DNA of 50,989 bases, from assembly GCA_024644945.1 (NCBI GenBank), contig JAHEGU010000019.1, positions 1-50,989 of the forward strand. The letters run 5' to 3'. Positions 33,666 through 43,837 of this stretch are shown here, piece by piece. The notes beneath the pieces are model-generated. The model ran no database searches. It worked only from the letters and a program-made list of their open reading frames with translations, and was not told the DNA's origin. Numbering within the stretch: position 1 is the stretch's first letter; each line of letters begins with the position of its first letter. This DNA is from Gammaproteobacteria bacterium (lineage in GTDB: Bacteria; Pseudomonadota; Gammaproteobacteria; Arenicellales; Poriferihabitantaceae). The translations under genes were made by a program, and so were the position numbers.

Positions 33666-34289
33666 CTAACGTCGTTGCAGGGCCAGCCACAGGCCGCCAC
33701 CGATCAGGCAAGTTCCCGAGATTTTCTCGAGAACACTGATTTTTCCTCGAGTAAGTAATTGCCCCGCTTTGCCTGCGGCGATGGCGTAAGCGCCGTCCAG
33801 CGCCGTAGCAACAGCCATAAACGTAGCACCCAGAATTAGTATTTGTGGCACAGGATCCAATGTTGAATTGACGAACTGGGGGATAAATGCGCCAAAGAAG
33901 AACAATGCCTTGGGATTGGACCATATCACCAGAAATCCCTGCCAGAAGAATCCAGTCTTTTGCATACCGCTGCCTGGGGTCATGGCGATGTCCGCCAGCG
34001 CACCATTGGCGTGCCATAGTTTGATCCCAAGCCAGATCAGATAGGCGGCGCCAATCAGACGGATAATGTCAAATACGGCTGCCATTTGTTCCACGATAGA
34101 AGCGAAACCAAATGCCAGCACCAGCAGCATTAGTCCGAGACCAACCTGGGTCCCCGCAACATTCATCATTCCCGCCATGGTGCCGTCGCGGAGGCTGTTG
34201 GCAATGATGACGGTTACCGTTGGACCGGGTACGATCACAACCGCCACCGACGCGGCGAGGAATAAGAGATACGTTGCAAGATCTATCAT
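33666..34289 (-). CDS. LysE/RhtB-family amino-acid exporter
   Basis: 207 residues with six predicted helices. The N-terminal VAVVIVPGPTVTVIIANSL is the RhtB signature (PGP motif), followed by G...G...G..... and AYLIWLGIKLWHA. The FLVIWSNPKALFFFGAFIPQF segment is the second conserved block of the family. It exports homoserine, threonine or a related amino acid through the inner membrane; the substrate is not determined. It is divergent from rdgC, about 130 bases away. Confidence 0.9.
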   Translation of the reverse strand: MIDLATYLLFLAASVAVVIVPGPTVTVIIANSLRDGTMAGMMNVAGTQVGLGLMLLVLAFGFASIVEQMAAVFDIIRLIGAAYLIWLGIKLWHANGALADIAMTPGSGMQKTGFFWQGFLVIWSNPKALFFFGAFIPQFVNSTLDPVPQILILGATFMAVATALDGAYAIAAGKAGQLLTRGKISVLEKISGTCLIGGGLWLALQRR

Positions 34290-34420
34290 GGCGATGATAA
34301 ACGATTAAAAATACCCAGACGAAATATACAACGACTGCGTCATATGCGGTAATCAATATTCGGTTTCGAGAATCTAAGGTATACTGCGCCGCCCTGTTTT
34401 TTGCCGACGTGTAAATATCT

Positions 34421-35332
34421 ATGTGGTTTAAAAATCTGGTCGTTTTCCAGTTTGAAGAAGACGCCGATATTGATCAAGCTTCTCTTGATCGAGGACTGGA
34501 ACAACATCGCTTTAAGCCATGTGGCCCCCAGGAACTTGAGACCATTGGCTGGACTCCTCCCATGGGCGATCTGTCATCACATCTTTACCACGCAGGGGCT
34601 GGGATGACTCTGCTGACCGCAAGGCGTGAGGAGAGAATAATGCCGGCTTCAGTGGTACGAGAAGCAGTCAATCAGAAAGTCCGAGAGATAGAGCTTAAAC
34701 AAGATCGAAAACTAGGGCGTAAACAAAAGCTTGATATCCGCGATCAGCTCACTTTTGAAATGATGCCCCGGGCGTTTACCCGCGGAATCCTGATCCAGGG
34801 ATTAATCATGCCAGAGCAAAGGCTTCTAGTTGTGGACTGCGCTAGTCGCAACCGAGCAGAACAGTGGACGAGTCTGCTACGTCAATCACTGGGTAGTCTG
34901 CCGATCAGACCGTTATCTCTGCGCCGTTCTCCGACTAGCCAGTTTACTGCCTGGCTCAGCAACAATGCCAAGGTTCCAGCTCCAGTTGAGTTAGGTGACG
35001 AATGCGTGCTGCAGTCTCCGGATGACCAGGGAGCCGTTATTCGCTGTCGCCGACAGGATCTGTCCGGATCCGAAATACGTGAACACCTGAAAGCCGGAAA
35101 GGTTGTCACGCAATTGGCTGTAGAGTGGAAACAGTCTCTATCGTTTGTAGTAAACGAAGACGCTGATATTAAGAAACTTCGCTTTAGCGATACTTTGGTT
35201 GAGCAGGCGGAAGCAGATGGCGTCGAGGACGCGGCAGCTGAATTTGATGCCCGTTTTGCCTTGATGGGGCTCGAACTATCGAGATTTTTACCAGGGCTTT
35301 GGGCTGCGCTTGGTGGTTTAGTGTCAGACTGA
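34421..35332 (+). CDS. rdgC: recombination-associated protein RdgC
   Basis: 303 residues, the normal RdgC length. The N-terminus MWFKNLVVFQF and the early GWTPPMG segment, plus RIMPASVVREAVNQKVREIE and the C-terminal ELSRFLPGLWAALGG, are diagnostic. RdgC forms a ring-shaped dimer that binds double-stranded DNA and restrains RecA. The ATG is well placed. The LysE/ArgO-type gene follows 10 bases after the stop, so the two are probably cotranscribed despite unrelated functions. Confidence 0.93.
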   Translation: MWFKNLVVFQFEEDADIDQASLDRGLEQHRFKPCGPQELETIGWTPPMGDLSSHLYHAGAGMTLLTARREERIMPASVVREAVNQKVREIELKQDRKLGRKQKLDIRDQLTFEMMPRAFTRGILIQGLIMPEQRLLVVDCASRNRAEQWTSLLRQSLGSLPIRPLSLRRSPTSQFTAWLSNNAKVPAPVELGDECVLQSPDDQGAVIRCRRQDLSGSEIREHLKAGKVVTQLAVEWKQSLSFVVNEDADIKKLRFSDTLVEQAEADGVEDAAAEFDARFALMGLELSRFLPGLWAALGGLVSD

Positions 35333-35342
35333 TTCCATCCAC

Positions 35343-35951
35343 GTGGAGTTGGCACCTTTTGTCCGGGGCTTTGGTCTTGGTTTTAGTCTGATTGCCGCGA
35401 TAGGTGCTCAAAACGCCTATGTGTTAACCAGGGGGATATTGCACAACCACCATTGGGTGGTGGCTCTGGTGTGCAGTATTCTGGATGCGGTATTGATCTC
35501 CGCAGGTATCCTTGGCATGGGTGGTTTAATCCGGATCTACCCTGGCCTCGTATCGGCCCTCACCGCATTTGGCGCATTGTTTCTATTTGCATACGGTCTG
35601 TATGCGTTTCGACGGATGTTTAAGATCGAGGTACTGGGACCGGAATCCAAACGGGTGTCGCGTTCGGTCGCTGTGGCCACTGTTTTAGCACTTAGCTTGT
35701 TAAATCCTCACGTATACCTGGACACGGTGATCCTGATTGGTAGTATCAGTGTGCGGGAATTACCGCCAAACAGGCTGTCTTTCGGTATTGGTGCGGCGCT
35801 TGCGTCATTTGTCTGGTTTTTTTGTTTGGCCTTGGGCGGGCAGTGGCTGCAAAGATGGTTTCAGACTCCTGCCGCGTGGCGAGCACTGGATGCAATTGTT
35901 GGAATCGTGATGTGGGCACTGGCAATTTCCCTGGTGCGAGAGCTGTTATGA
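35343..35951 (+). CDS. argO: LysE/ArgO-family basic amino-acid exporter
   Basis: 202 residues starting at GTG (35343). Six helices are visible. The N-terminal GFGLGFSLIAAIGAQNAYVL matches the LysE/ArgO subgroup (GAQN motif) rather than RhtB, and SLLNPHVYLDTVILIGSI is the second diagnostic block. It exports arginine or lysine across the inner membrane. Ten bases after rdgC and 37 bases before the MoxR ATPase gene, all on the plus strand. Confidence 0.88.
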   Translation: MELAPFVRGFGLGFSLIAAIGAQNAYVLTRGILHNHHWVVALVCSILDAVLISAGILGMGGLIRIYPGLVSALTAFGALFLFAYGLYAFRRMFKIEVLGPESKRVSRSVAVATVLALSLLNPHVYLDTVILIGSISVRELPPNRLSFGIGAALASFVWFFCLALGGQWLQRWFQTPAAWRALDAIVGIVMWALAISLVRELL

Positions 35952-35988
35952 ATATTTTGAAAATAATACTGAACCTTAGAGAAAAAAT

Positions 35989-36828
35989 ATGAGATTTGAG
36001 GGCACCCAACAATATGTAGCCACGGAAGACCTGCAAATGGCCGTTAATGCCGCGGTAACCTTACAGCGCCCACTCCTGATCAAGGGTGAACCCGGCACAG
36101 GAAAAACCATGCTGGCGGAACAGGTAGCGACGGCTCTAAACATGTCCTTGATCCAGTGGCATATCAAGTCGACTACCAAGGCCCAACAGGGATTGTACGA
36201 GTATGATGCGGTATCGCGCCTGCGTGATTCGCAGCTTGGAAATAATGTGGACGACATTGCTCGTTATATTGCTCGCGGGAAGTTATGGCAGGCGTTTGAG
36301 TCCGAGCAACAGGTTGTATTACTGATCGATGAAATCGACAAGGCCGACATTGAATTCCCCAACGACCTGCTGCTTGAACTGGATCGTATGGAGTTTCATG
36401 TGTATGAAACCGGCGAAACCGTCACCGCCAGGCATCGTCCAGTGATTATTATTACCAGTAACAACGAAAAGGAATTGCCGGATGCGTTCCTCCGACGCTG
36501 TTTTTTCCATTTCATAAAATTTCCAGATACTGAAACCATGAAGCGAATCGTTAAAGTGCATTATCCGGATATTAAGTCCTCCCTTGTGCAAGATGCGCTT
36601 GAAGTGTTTTTTGAGGTGCGTGAAATTCCTGGATTGAAAAAAAGGCCCTCAACCAGTGAACTCATCGACTGGCTCAAGCTGCTGATGTCTGACGATATTC
36701 CCGATGAGGTGCTGAAGCAGCGCGACCAGCGTAAAGCGATTCCACCGTTATACGGAGCTCTGCTCAAGAACGAACAGGATGTGCACCTGCTTGAACGACT
36801 GGCCTTTATGCACCGGGGCCGGGGTTAA
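35989..36828 (+). CDS. MoxR-family AAA+ ATPase
   Basis: 279 residues. Walker A GEPGTGKT (33-40), Walker B LLIDEID (111-117), a sensor-1 ITSNNEKELPDAFLRRC region and a GLKKRPSTSELIDWLKLL C-terminal segment. MoxR ATPases work with a VWA-domain protein in maturation or chaperone complexes, and the adjacent gene encodes exactly such a protein. The N-terminus (RFEGTQQYVA) fits the subgroup associated with CoxE-like VWA proteins. Cytoplasmic. Confidence 0.92.
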   Translation: MRFEGTQQYVATEDLQMAVNAAVTLQRPLLIKGEPGTGKTMLAEQVATALNMSLIQWHIKSTTKAQQGLYEYDAVSRLRDSQLGNNVDDIARYIARGKLWQAFESEQQVVLLIDEIDKADIEFPNDLLLELDRMEFHVYETGETVTARHRPVIIITSNNEKELPDAFLRRCFFHFIKFPDTETMKRIVKVHYPDIKSSLVQDALEVFFEVREIPGLKKRPSTSELIDWLKLLMSDDIPDEVLKQRDQRKAIPPLYGALLKNEQDVHLLERLAFMHRGRG

Positions 36829-36855
36829 GCCGACTCTGGAATCAGGCAAGAGCGA

Positions 36856-38031
36856 ATGCTGGTCAATCTTTTCTACTGCCTGAAGAAATTTGGTGTACCG
36901 GTTTCAATCCGGGAGCATCTGGATCTCATAGCGGCCCTGGACGCAGATCTCGCGTTTGCCGACCAGGAGCAGTTTTATTTCCTCGCCCGCGCTTCGCTGG
37001 TCAAAGACGAGAAGCACTTCGATAAATTCGATCGCGCGATGTCCGCATTCTGGTCAGGCCTCGAATCCATCGAAGGCCTGGTTGAGGCGTTGATTCCAGA
37101 TGACTGGTTGAGAAGCGAGTTTTTAAAACATTTGAGTGACGAAGACCGGGCGAAAATTGAAGGGCTCGGTGGCCTTGAGGAGCTGATAGAAAAATTCAAG
37201 GAACGTCTCGAGCAACAGCAGGGGCGACACGCGGGTGGTAACAAATGGATTGGAACCGGTGGTACTTCGCCATTCGGACACAGTGGATATCATCCAACCG
37301 GAATACGAATAGGTGGATCAGGACAACACGGGCGCGCAGTCAAGGTTTGGGAAAAGCGTGAATATAAGAACCTCGATGACTCGGTGGAACTGGGTACGCG
37401 AAATCTGAAAATTGCGATGCGTCGCTTGCGCCGTTTTGCTAGAGAGGGCGCCGAGGAACAGCTGGACCTTGAGGATACCATCCAGTCTACAGCGAGAAAT
37501 GCCGGCCTGCTCGATATCAAAATGGTGCCCGAGCGGCACAACGCAGTCAAAGTATTGATCTTTTTTGATGTAGGGGGATCAATGAATCGACATGTGCAAA
37601 CCTGTGAAGAGCTTTTTTCAGCGGCCCGCTCAGAGTTCAAACACCTCGAATATTATTATTTTCATAACTTCATTTATGAATCGGTGTGGAGGGATAATCG
37701 TCGGCGCTACAATGAGGGCGTGTCGACCCTCGATGTGCTGAATCGATATGGCCGCGACTACAAGGTTATATTTATTGGTGATGCATCGATGTCACCATGG
37801 GAGATCGTCTACCCCGGTGGCAGTGTGGAACATAGTAATCCTGAACCAGGACAGGTGTGGATGGAGAGAATTCTTGAAGTCTATGAAAAAGTAGCGTGGA
37901 TTAATCCTGTTCCCAAGGAGCAATGGGATTACACCCAGTCAATAGAACTGGTGCGGGGTCTTGTGGGCGGACACATGTATCCGCTCAGCGTGAAGGGACT
38001 CGAGCAGTCGATGGCTTTTCTTTCAAGGTGA
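36856..38031 (+). CDS. CoxE-like VWA domain protein, partner of the MoxR ATPase
   Basis: 391 residues. An N-terminal helical domain is followed by a Gly-rich linker (GTGGTSPFGHSGYHPTGIRI) and a VWA domain whose MIDAS reads DVGGS (238-242; DxGxS where the canonical form is DxSxS), consistent with CoxE-type proteins. VFIGDASMSPWE provides a second metal-site segment. It lies 27 bases after the MoxR gene. Together they probably assemble or remodel a metal-containing or multi-subunit partner that is not encoded nearby. Confidence 0.88.
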   Translation: MLVNLFYCLKKFGVPVSIREHLDLIAALDADLAFADQEQFYFLARASLVKDEKHFDKFDRAMSAFWSGLESIEGLVEALIPDDWLRSEFLKHLSDEDRAKIEGLGGLEELIEKFKERLEQQQGRHAGGNKWIGTGGTSPFGHSGYHPTGIRIGGSGQHGRAVKVWEKREYKNLDDSVELGTRNLKIAMRRLRRFAREGAEEQLDLEDTIQSTARNAGLLDIKMVPERHNAVKVLIFFDVGGSMNRHVQTCEELFSAARSEFKHLEYYYFHNFIYESVWRDNRRRYNEGVSTLDVLNRYGRDYKVIFIGDASMSPWEIVYPGGSVEHSNPEPGQVWMERILEVYEKVAWINPVPKEQWDYTQSIELVRGLVGGHMYPLSVKGLEQSMAFLSR

Positions 38032-38045
38032 ATAAATGTTGACTG

Positions 38046-38399
38046 GTGCTAAACCCCAAAAGATTCCGGGTTGTGTGCATAGTTGTATTGGCCGCGTGTG
38101 CCCTATTTATTCGATCGCACGCCCTTGCTGCCGAATTCGATATCCGGAATTTCGTAAGCAAGTCCCAAAAGGAAATCGATTCATTAATCGGACCGGCGGA
38201 ATCCTGCAAGCAGACCAATCAGGGTTTCTCCTGTAAGTATGCATTAAAGCGTGTAGGGGAAGTCGTTTTCATTAATGCCAGATCTGATTGGGTGTTAATG
38301 AGTGGGTTTTTGGAACTCACCTTTGACTACAGGTCGATCGAACACATTGGTCTTACCCCGGGCCCACCTACAGTGAATAATCCATTCAGAATCCATTGA
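38046..38399 (+). CDS. small exported protein of unknown function
   Basis: 117 residues starting at GTG (38046), 14 bases after the VWA gene. The N-terminus MLNPKRFRVVCIVVLAACAL, followed by FIRSHALAAE, is a signal peptide. The mature part (about 85 residues) has two cysteines (SCKQTNQGFSCKY) that may form a disulphide, and alternating strands. No family recognised. Because it directly follows moxR and the VWA gene, it may belong to the same transcript. Confidence 0.6.
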   Translation: MLNPKRFRVVCIVVLAACALFIRSHALAAEFDIRNFVSKSQKEIDSLIGPAESCKQTNQGFSCKYALKRVGEVVFINARSDWVLMSGFLELTFDYRSIEHIGLTPGPPTVNNPFRIH

Positions 38400-38544
38400 G
38401 ACTCATTTGCCGGTCTCGCGGTCATATCGGTATATGGAAGCGGCAAGTATATGTCCTTTGTTCAGGTCAGGGCTTAGACCCCGCAATGAATGAATAAAAA
38501 CTGCCTTCAATCCAGCACCGCCATCCATGGCGATAAAGCACTGA

Positions 38545-39369
38545 CTAACTCAGGTGCTGTTTGAAAAAGTCGGAAGTTCTATCCCAGGACAGCGCCGCGT
38601 CCTCAGCATCGTAGCGGGCACTGGTTGGATTGGCAAACGCATGGTCGGCCTCATACCAATGGACGGTCAACGCGTCGCTTTTTCCCGCTGACTTCATAGC
38701 CTGTTCAAACCCACCGACCATTTCCTGGTTGATCCAACCATCTTTTGTCGCAAAGTGACCTAACACCGGGCTGGCTAACTCTTCGAGCTCGCTCGCTTCT
38801 TTCTTGACGTTGCCATAATAAATCACTGTGGCATCAACCGGTGTGGAGAGCGAAGTATTGAGCGACCAGCCGCCTCCGAAGCACCAGCCGACGGTTCCAA
38901 CTTTGCCATTGGTTGCGGAATGATTTCGCAGGTAGTCAATCCAGCTTACAAGGGTATCGGTAGCAACCGCACCATCAACCGCCTGCATCAGGCTCCGCGC
39001 AGCGTCGGGTTCAGTCGCGAGGCTTCCGTCATACAGATCCACCGCCAGGGCCACATAGCCCTGACTGGCAAACTCGGCAGCGACAGACTTGATATGATCG
39101 TTGAGCCCCCACCATTCATGAATCAACAAAATCGCTGGGGCGTTGTCTGAGGCAGGAAGGGCCACAGCAGCGGAGACTTCCTTTCCGCCTGCGGTAGTGA
39201 TTGAAATCATCTCGGTGCTGTTTGCCGCCGCGTGAGTAAGCTCTGGGATAGCCAGTACGGTCGCCAGCGGCAGGGTTGCCAGGCCTTTAAGGAACAAACG
39301 ACGATCCTCTGAAGAGAGTTCAATTGGAGGCAAGTCCTGTTGGTTGCCGCATCCTGTTATTTCACACAT
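38545..39369 (-). CDS. dienelactone hydrolase family protein, probably Tat-exported
   Basis: The frame is open from 39405, but the ATG at 39369 has AGAGGT upstream, giving 274 residues. The alpha/beta hydrolase core has the DLH triad: C163 in GWCFGGGWS, D210 in ATKDGWI and H243 in YEADHAFANP, plus the LLIHEWWGLN strand (81-90). The N-terminus contains EDRRLFLKGLATLPLATVLA, which resembles a twin-arginine signal, so a periplasmic location is likely. Substrates of the family include dienelactones and other small esters. Monocistronic. Confidence 0.85.
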   Translation of the reverse strand: MCEITGCGNQQDLPPIELSSEDRRLFLKGLATLPLATVLAIPELTHAAANSTEMISITTAGGKEVSAAVALPASDNAPAILLIHEWWGLNDHIKSVAAEFASQGYVALAVDLYDGSLATEPDAARSLMQAVDGAVATDTLVSWIDYLRNHSATNGKVGTVGWCFGGGWSLNTSLSTPVDATVIYYGNVKKEASELEELASPVLGHFATKDGWINQEMVGGFEQAMKSAGKSDALTVHWYEADHAFANPTSARYDAEDAALSWDRTSDFFKQHLS

Positions 39370-39599
39370 CGTTATATAACCTCTGTTAGGTGGAAGAATT
39401 TGCATTAGCTATAATTTGATCAAGCTGATGGTCAAATTTACGTCAAGGCTAGACCAAGGTCGCACCAATATAGTTTGATTACGCGTTGCCTGATCCCACT
39501 AAGCTTTTTATAATGCTTATCAATAATTTATGTAAATAATAATATTTACAAAATTTAGAGGTTTCCTTTAATAATCCCTATTCCAAGACCCCTTAGATT

Positions 39600-41765
39600 A
39601 TGAACGACCGCATTGCCGCAAATGGACTGAGTGTTGATAAAGACCTGCATACCCTGGTCGTTGACGAGATATTGCCTGGAACCGGCGTCGATGCCGATCA
39701 TTTCTGGAGTCAGCTGCAACAGATTGTCGCTGATCTCGGGCCAGACAATCGCGTGCTGCTCAATAAACGGGATGAGCATCAGTCGGCTATAGATAATTGG
39801 CATTTAGAGCACAAACACAATAATGATCTTTCCGCATATAAAAAATTTCTCAAAGATTCGGGGTATCTGTTGCCAGAAGGTGAGCCGTTTAAAGTCACTA
39901 CCGATAATGTGGATGAGGAAGTCAGAACCATTGCTGGACCTCAGCTGGTAGTGCCGGTAGACAACGCGCGTTATGCACTTAATGCCGCTAACGCGCGCTG
40001 GAACAGTTTGTATGATGCGCTATACGGCACAGACGTCATTCTCGAAGTGGATGGCTGCAAACAAACAGCAAGATATAATCCGGTACGTGGAGCAAAGGTA
40101 ATCGAATACGCACGCAATTTCCTCGACGCGGCGGTTCCTCTGGCAACAGGCAGTCACAGCTATGCGGTCAAGTATAAAGTCAGGTCTGGTAAGTTGATCG
40201 TGGTGATGGGAGATGGCACAGAGACAGGGCTTGGGCAACGTGAATGTTTTGCCGGATACAAGGGCGAAGCGGACTCCCCTGACGCCATATTGCTAAAACA
40301 TAATAACCTCCACATCGAGATCTTGATCGGTGAGGGGTTTTACATCGGCCAGGGTGACCTGGCGAATGTCTATGACGTGCAGCTCGAAGCTGCGATCACC
40401 ACAATTATGGATTGCGAAGATTCTGTGGCAGCAGTCGACGCACAAGATAAGGTCAGGGTGTATCGAAACTGGAATGGTCTGATGCAAGGTACGCTAAAGG
40501 CGCAAATTCAAAAAGGAGAAAAGACCATTGAACGAATGCTCGACAGGGATCGTCAGTATACGGCGCCAGACGGTTCATCCATGACGTTACACGGTCGAAG
40601 TCTCATGTTTGTGCGTAACGTCGGAACGCATATGTATACAGACGCGGTGACTCTGAATGGCGAGGAAATTCCTGAGACATTTTTAGATGCCATGGTCACC
40701 GTTGTCGCCGCGAAACATGATTTGTCAGGTCAGGGTGATTCCAGGAACAGCCGGTCTGGCAGCGTTTACATCGTCAAGCCAAAGATGCACGGACCTCAAG
40801 AAGTAGCAGCGGCAGTAGAGCTATTTGAGCGGGTAGAAGACGCCCTCGGTCTCGATCGCAATACCGTTAAAATAGGTATCATGGATGAGGAGCGGCGTAC
40901 CACAGTCAACCTAAAGGAATGTATTCGAATCGCGAGCGAGCGGGTTATTTTTATCAATACCGGTTTCCTCGACCGCACTGGAGATGAAATTCATACTTGC
41001 ATGGAAGCAGGGCCGGTGTTGCCGAAGAACGATATGAAGACCGCACCCTGGCTGCTTGCGTATGAAGACTGGAATGTGGATGTAGGATTAAGAGCAGGAC
41101 TAGCGGGGCATGCCCAGATAGGAAAGGGCATGTGGGCAGCACCGGACAATATGGCGGCCATGATGGAACAGAAGGTCGGTCATCCCCGGGCAGGTGCCAA
41201 CACGGCATGGGTGCCCTCTCCCATTGCAGCTACCCTGCATGCGATACACTATCACTACGTAAACGTTGCGGCGCGCCAGGCAGAACTGAGAAGCTGCCTC
41301 GAGGCCAATATCGATGAGATTCTGACAATTCCAATGCTCGGCGATCGAAAAGTGTCGGACGGTGAATTGATCAAGGAGCTGGAAAACAATGCGCAGGGCA
41401 TTCTGGGCTATGTAGTGAGATGGATCGACCAGGGTGTGGGTTGTTCTAAAGTGCCGGATATCACCGATACTGAACTCATGGAGGATCGTGCAACCTTACG
41501 TATATCAAGCCAGCACATCGCGAATTGGGTGCACCATGGGCTGACCAATCGCGAGGAAGTCGAAACCGTGTTTCGAAAAATGGCCGCGGTGGTGGATCGT
41601 CAGAACTCAGGAGATCCTGCCTATATTAATATGGCGCCAGATTTTGACGGTCCGGCGTATCAGGCAGCCCTCGATCTAGTTTTTAAAGGGAGAGAAGTCG
41701 CCAACGGTTACACTGAACCAGTATTACACGCGCGTCGGCGTGAGGCAAAATCATTAAAACGCTGA
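39600..41765 (+). CDS. glcB: malate synthase G
   Basis: 721 residues, the full length of GlcB. Diagnostic blocks are [60 protein letters not shown] and [19 protein letters not shown]. It condenses glyoxylate and acetyl-CoA to malate and serves growth on two-carbon compounds, glycolate or purine-derived glyoxylate. The presence of a CrbS/CrbR-like pair 15-20 kb away fits acetate use. It is a single gene, convergent with the barrel-protein gene (27 bases between stops). No isocitrate lyase is in the window. Confidence 0.95.
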   Translation: MNDRIAANGLSVDKDLHTLVVDEILPGTGVDADHFWSQLQQIVADLGPDNRVLLNKRDEHQSAIDNWHLEHKHNNDLSAYKKFLKDSGYLLPEGEPFKVTTDNVDEEVRTIAGPQLVVPVDNARYALNAANARWNSLYDALYGTDVILEVDGCKQTARYNPVRGAKVIEYARNFLDAAVPLATGSHSYAVKYKVRSGKLIVVMGDGTETGLGQRECFAGYKGEADSPDAILLKHNNLHIEILIGEGFYIGQGDLANVYDVQLEAAITTIMDCEDSVAAVDAQDKVRVYRNWNGLMQGTLKAQIQKGEKTIERMLDRDRQYTAPDGSSMTLHGRSLMFVRNVGTHMYTDAVTLNGEEIPETFLDAMVTVVAAKHDLSGQGDSRNSRSGSVYIVKPKMHGPQEVAAAVELFERVEDALGLDRNTVKIGIMDEERRTTVNLKECIRIASERVIFINTGFLDRTGDEIHTCMEAGPVLPKNDMKTAPWLLAYEDWNVDVGLRAGLAGHAQIGKGMWAAPDNMAAMMEQKVGHPRAGANTAWVPSPIAATLHAIHYHYVNVAARQAELRSCLEANIDEILTIPMLGDRKVSDGELIKELENNAQGILGYVVRWIDQGVGCSKVPDITDTELMEDRATLRISSQHIANWVHHGLTNREEVETVFRKMAAVVDRQNSGDPAYINMAPDFDGPAYQAALDLVFKGREVANGYTEPVLHARRREAKSLKR

Positions 41766-41792
41766 GTTTTGTAGAACGCCAACCACGCCATA

Positions 41793-43004
41793 TTAGAAAT
41801 ACAGTTCAAGTGACAACCGCAGAAAATCGCTGTTGCGTAGATAATAGATCGCGTTGCCCGGATCAACACTTGAAAACACCTGGGCTTCGAGGCTGATACG
41901 GGCGTCGGTAAACACCCGTCTGTTCGCTTCGATCCGGAAGCTGGTGCTCTGATCATCCTGGTCAACAAACACGCCTGCCAGGATTTCTGAACTTTCCGCG
42001 TCAGTAAAACCGAATCGCAATCCCGCAAACACATCATTCTGGAAAATCACGGGAACCCTATCTGCCCTGGAATCCCTGGAGTCGTAGTGGTATTCCGCCA
42101 GCAGACCGAGATCAAACAATCCGTCCGCCATTCCATAAAAACTATATTCGAATCCTCCCACGGTGGCGCTGAAATCTTCAATAGAAGTGGCGTTGTTAAA
42201 CTCACGTCGAATCGCTTCCAGTTTCCATAACCAGGCATCTTTAGTGATCTGGATATCCAGTCCGAACTGATCGATCAGGGGATAAAACGGAATCAGGCGT
42301 CCGTCTTCGGCCGGCACAAAGTACGGATCTCTAGAGGTGCCGCTGAACCAGGAAAGGCCATAGTCCAAGATGCCTCGATAGCCGCTGAAACGTGATGCAA
42401 AATCAACATGGCTCTGTCCGTCAGAAGATTCGTAGAGCGGGGAATCATTGTTGATCGGAAACGGCACTGAAAGGGGATTATCTATCGATAGAAACTGGCG
42501 CTCTCTGAATCCTGGCAGTATGAAAAAAGTCAATGCACTCTGTTCAAATGATCGACTGAAACGGACCATCGGCTGTCCCAGCTTATCTTCGCCATCGAAC
42601 CCTTCTAAAAAATTGGTCTGATTAATAATATCTACCAGATGGTTGGACTCCGTGACCCCCCAGAATACTCTAGTGACGCCAGCCAAAGTCTCCCAGCTGT
42701 CGAGAGAATGCAGAACATACAGCTCGCGAATATCTGCATGTCGACGTTCCTGATCCCGGCTGCTCCAGCGCATGAATGGAACGAATTTTGTGATGGTGTT
42801 GCCTTCGTTGAAAGTAGTGCGCAACTCCGGCTCAAAGCTCGCCGCAAAGTCGTCATTGAATCGCGCTGGATCCTCAGAGTCGGTTGGAAAGACCAGGGCC
42901 TCTAGCTCGAGGATATAGCTGTCTTCAAAACCGAGCAGTGAAATGGGACACCCGGACAGTAACAGGCAAATGGCTGGCAGCGCCGGCCACGGTATCGTTT
43001 TCAT
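41793..43004 (-). CDS. outer-membrane beta-barrel protein of the RND/LolA-like operon
   Basis: 403 residues. After an N-terminal hydrophobic leader (MKTIPWPALPAICLLLSGC) the sequence is dominated by alternating strands and aromatic girdles (FEYSFYGMADG, LLAEYHYDSRDS, FAGLRFGFTDAESSEILAGV) and ends in ...LRLSLELYF, the C-terminal Phe of outer-membrane barrels. The leader also contains LSGC, which would be a lipobox, an unusual feature for a barrel. It is the last of four minus-strand genes, 19 bases after the LolA-like gene. It is likely the outer-membrane exit or receptor of that export system. Confidence 0.75.
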   Translation of the reverse strand: MKTIPWPALPAICLLLSGCPISLLGFEDSYILELEALVFPTDSEDPARFNDDFAASFEPELRTTFNEGNTITKFVPFMRWSSRDQERRHADIRELYVLHSLDSWETLAGVTRVFWGVTESNHLVDIINQTNFLEGFDGEDKLGQPMVRFSRSFEQSALTFFILPGFRERQFLSIDNPLSVPFPINNDSPLYESSDGQSHVDFASRFSGYRGILDYGLSWFSGTSRDPYFVPAEDGRLIPFYPLIDQFGLDIQITKDAWLWKLEAIRREFNNATSIEDFSATVGGFEYSFYGMADGLFDLGLLAEYHYDSRDSRADRVPVIFQNDVFAGLRFGFTDAESSEILAGVFVDQDDQSTSFRIEANRRVFTDARISLEAQVFSSVDPGNAIYYLRNSDFLRLSLELYF

Positions 43005-43023
43005 GGAATGGAACTGAACAGAG

Positions 43024-43815
43024 TTAGCGTAAGCGTTTCAATGCGTTCTGATTGAAATTGTTCTCGTCGAGCCCTGTCTCAAAATCGTAGTTTTTCCACA
43101 ACAAAGTCGTACTTTTGCCGGTCTGGTGATTGGTCATTTCAAACTGATCCGCACGCCAGTAGCTGCCGGGATACTCCTTGTATCCGGATAGTTCCAGGGT
43201 CTTAAGCAAGGCATCTTTGCGATCATAGTATTCAACCTTGATATTGCGATACTCCGCTTTGTCGATCCATGAAATTTGTTTGGTATAGCCCGAGTTTGCA
43301 TACTGCGGAATGCGTTCAATCACGTAACACTCATATTCGCCACAGGATTCTTCCTTTAATAGTTTATATTTATATTTCTCTATTTCCTGAGAGCTCAGAT
43401 CTTCAAAAGCAAACTCACTGCCCATAAAGGGCCCTGATTTGTTCTTGGACGAGATGCGCTTGACCCGTTTGATTGAAGGTAGATACAGCCATTGATCGTC
43501 TGGCTCGAGTCCATGAGAGAAAGTCAGCATCGCAGTGCCTTTAACGTCCCTGGGTTCGTGGAACAGGGCCAGGGTTTTGTCGCCGTCTCCCTGCACTTCG
43601 AGCTGACGGTTCGTGATCTTGCGCGTGCTTTCTTTACCCGCGCGGTTACGCAAGATCATTTCCATATCCGAAGTCTGGTGCTTCCATCCGCTGTCGCGCT
43701 GGTCCGCAGCGATCGCAATTTCAAGCCCTTTCTCTTCTGGTGTCTGGGCCATCACAGAGTTAATTTGTGCGGCGATAAGTAGAGCGCCGAGTGTGATTAC
43801 TTTTAGTGTTTGCAT
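43024..43815 (-). CDS. LolA-like outer membrane lipoprotein-sorting family protein
   Basis: The frame opens at 43860, but the ATG at 43815 is preferred: AAGGA lies 8 bases upstream and it begins a signal peptide (MQTLKVITLGALLIAAQINS, then VMAQ). Mature length is about 240 residues. The text FSHGLEPDDQWLYLPSIKRV, then GPFMGSEFAFEDLSSQEIEK and YKEYPGSYWRADQFEMTNH is the PF17131-type 'LolA-like' pattern regularly found beside MMPL/RND transporters. It probably carries a lipid or hydrophobic substrate across the periplasm. 22 bases after the RND gene. Confidence 0.85.
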   Translation of the reverse strand: MQTLKVITLGALLIAAQINSVMAQTPEEKGLEIAIAADQRDSGWKHQTSDMEMILRNRAGKESTRKITNRQLEVQGDGDKTLALFHEPRDVKGTAMLTFSHGLEPDDQWLYLPSIKRVKRISSKNKSGPFMGSEFAFEDLSSQEIEKYKYKLLKEESCGEYECYVIERIPQYANSGYTKQISWIDKAEYRNIKVEYYDRKDALLKTLELSGYKEYPGSYWRADQFEMTNHQTGKSTTLLWKNYDFETGLDENNFNQNALKRLR

Positions 43816-43837
43816 GATTTCAGTCCTTAAAAAGGAG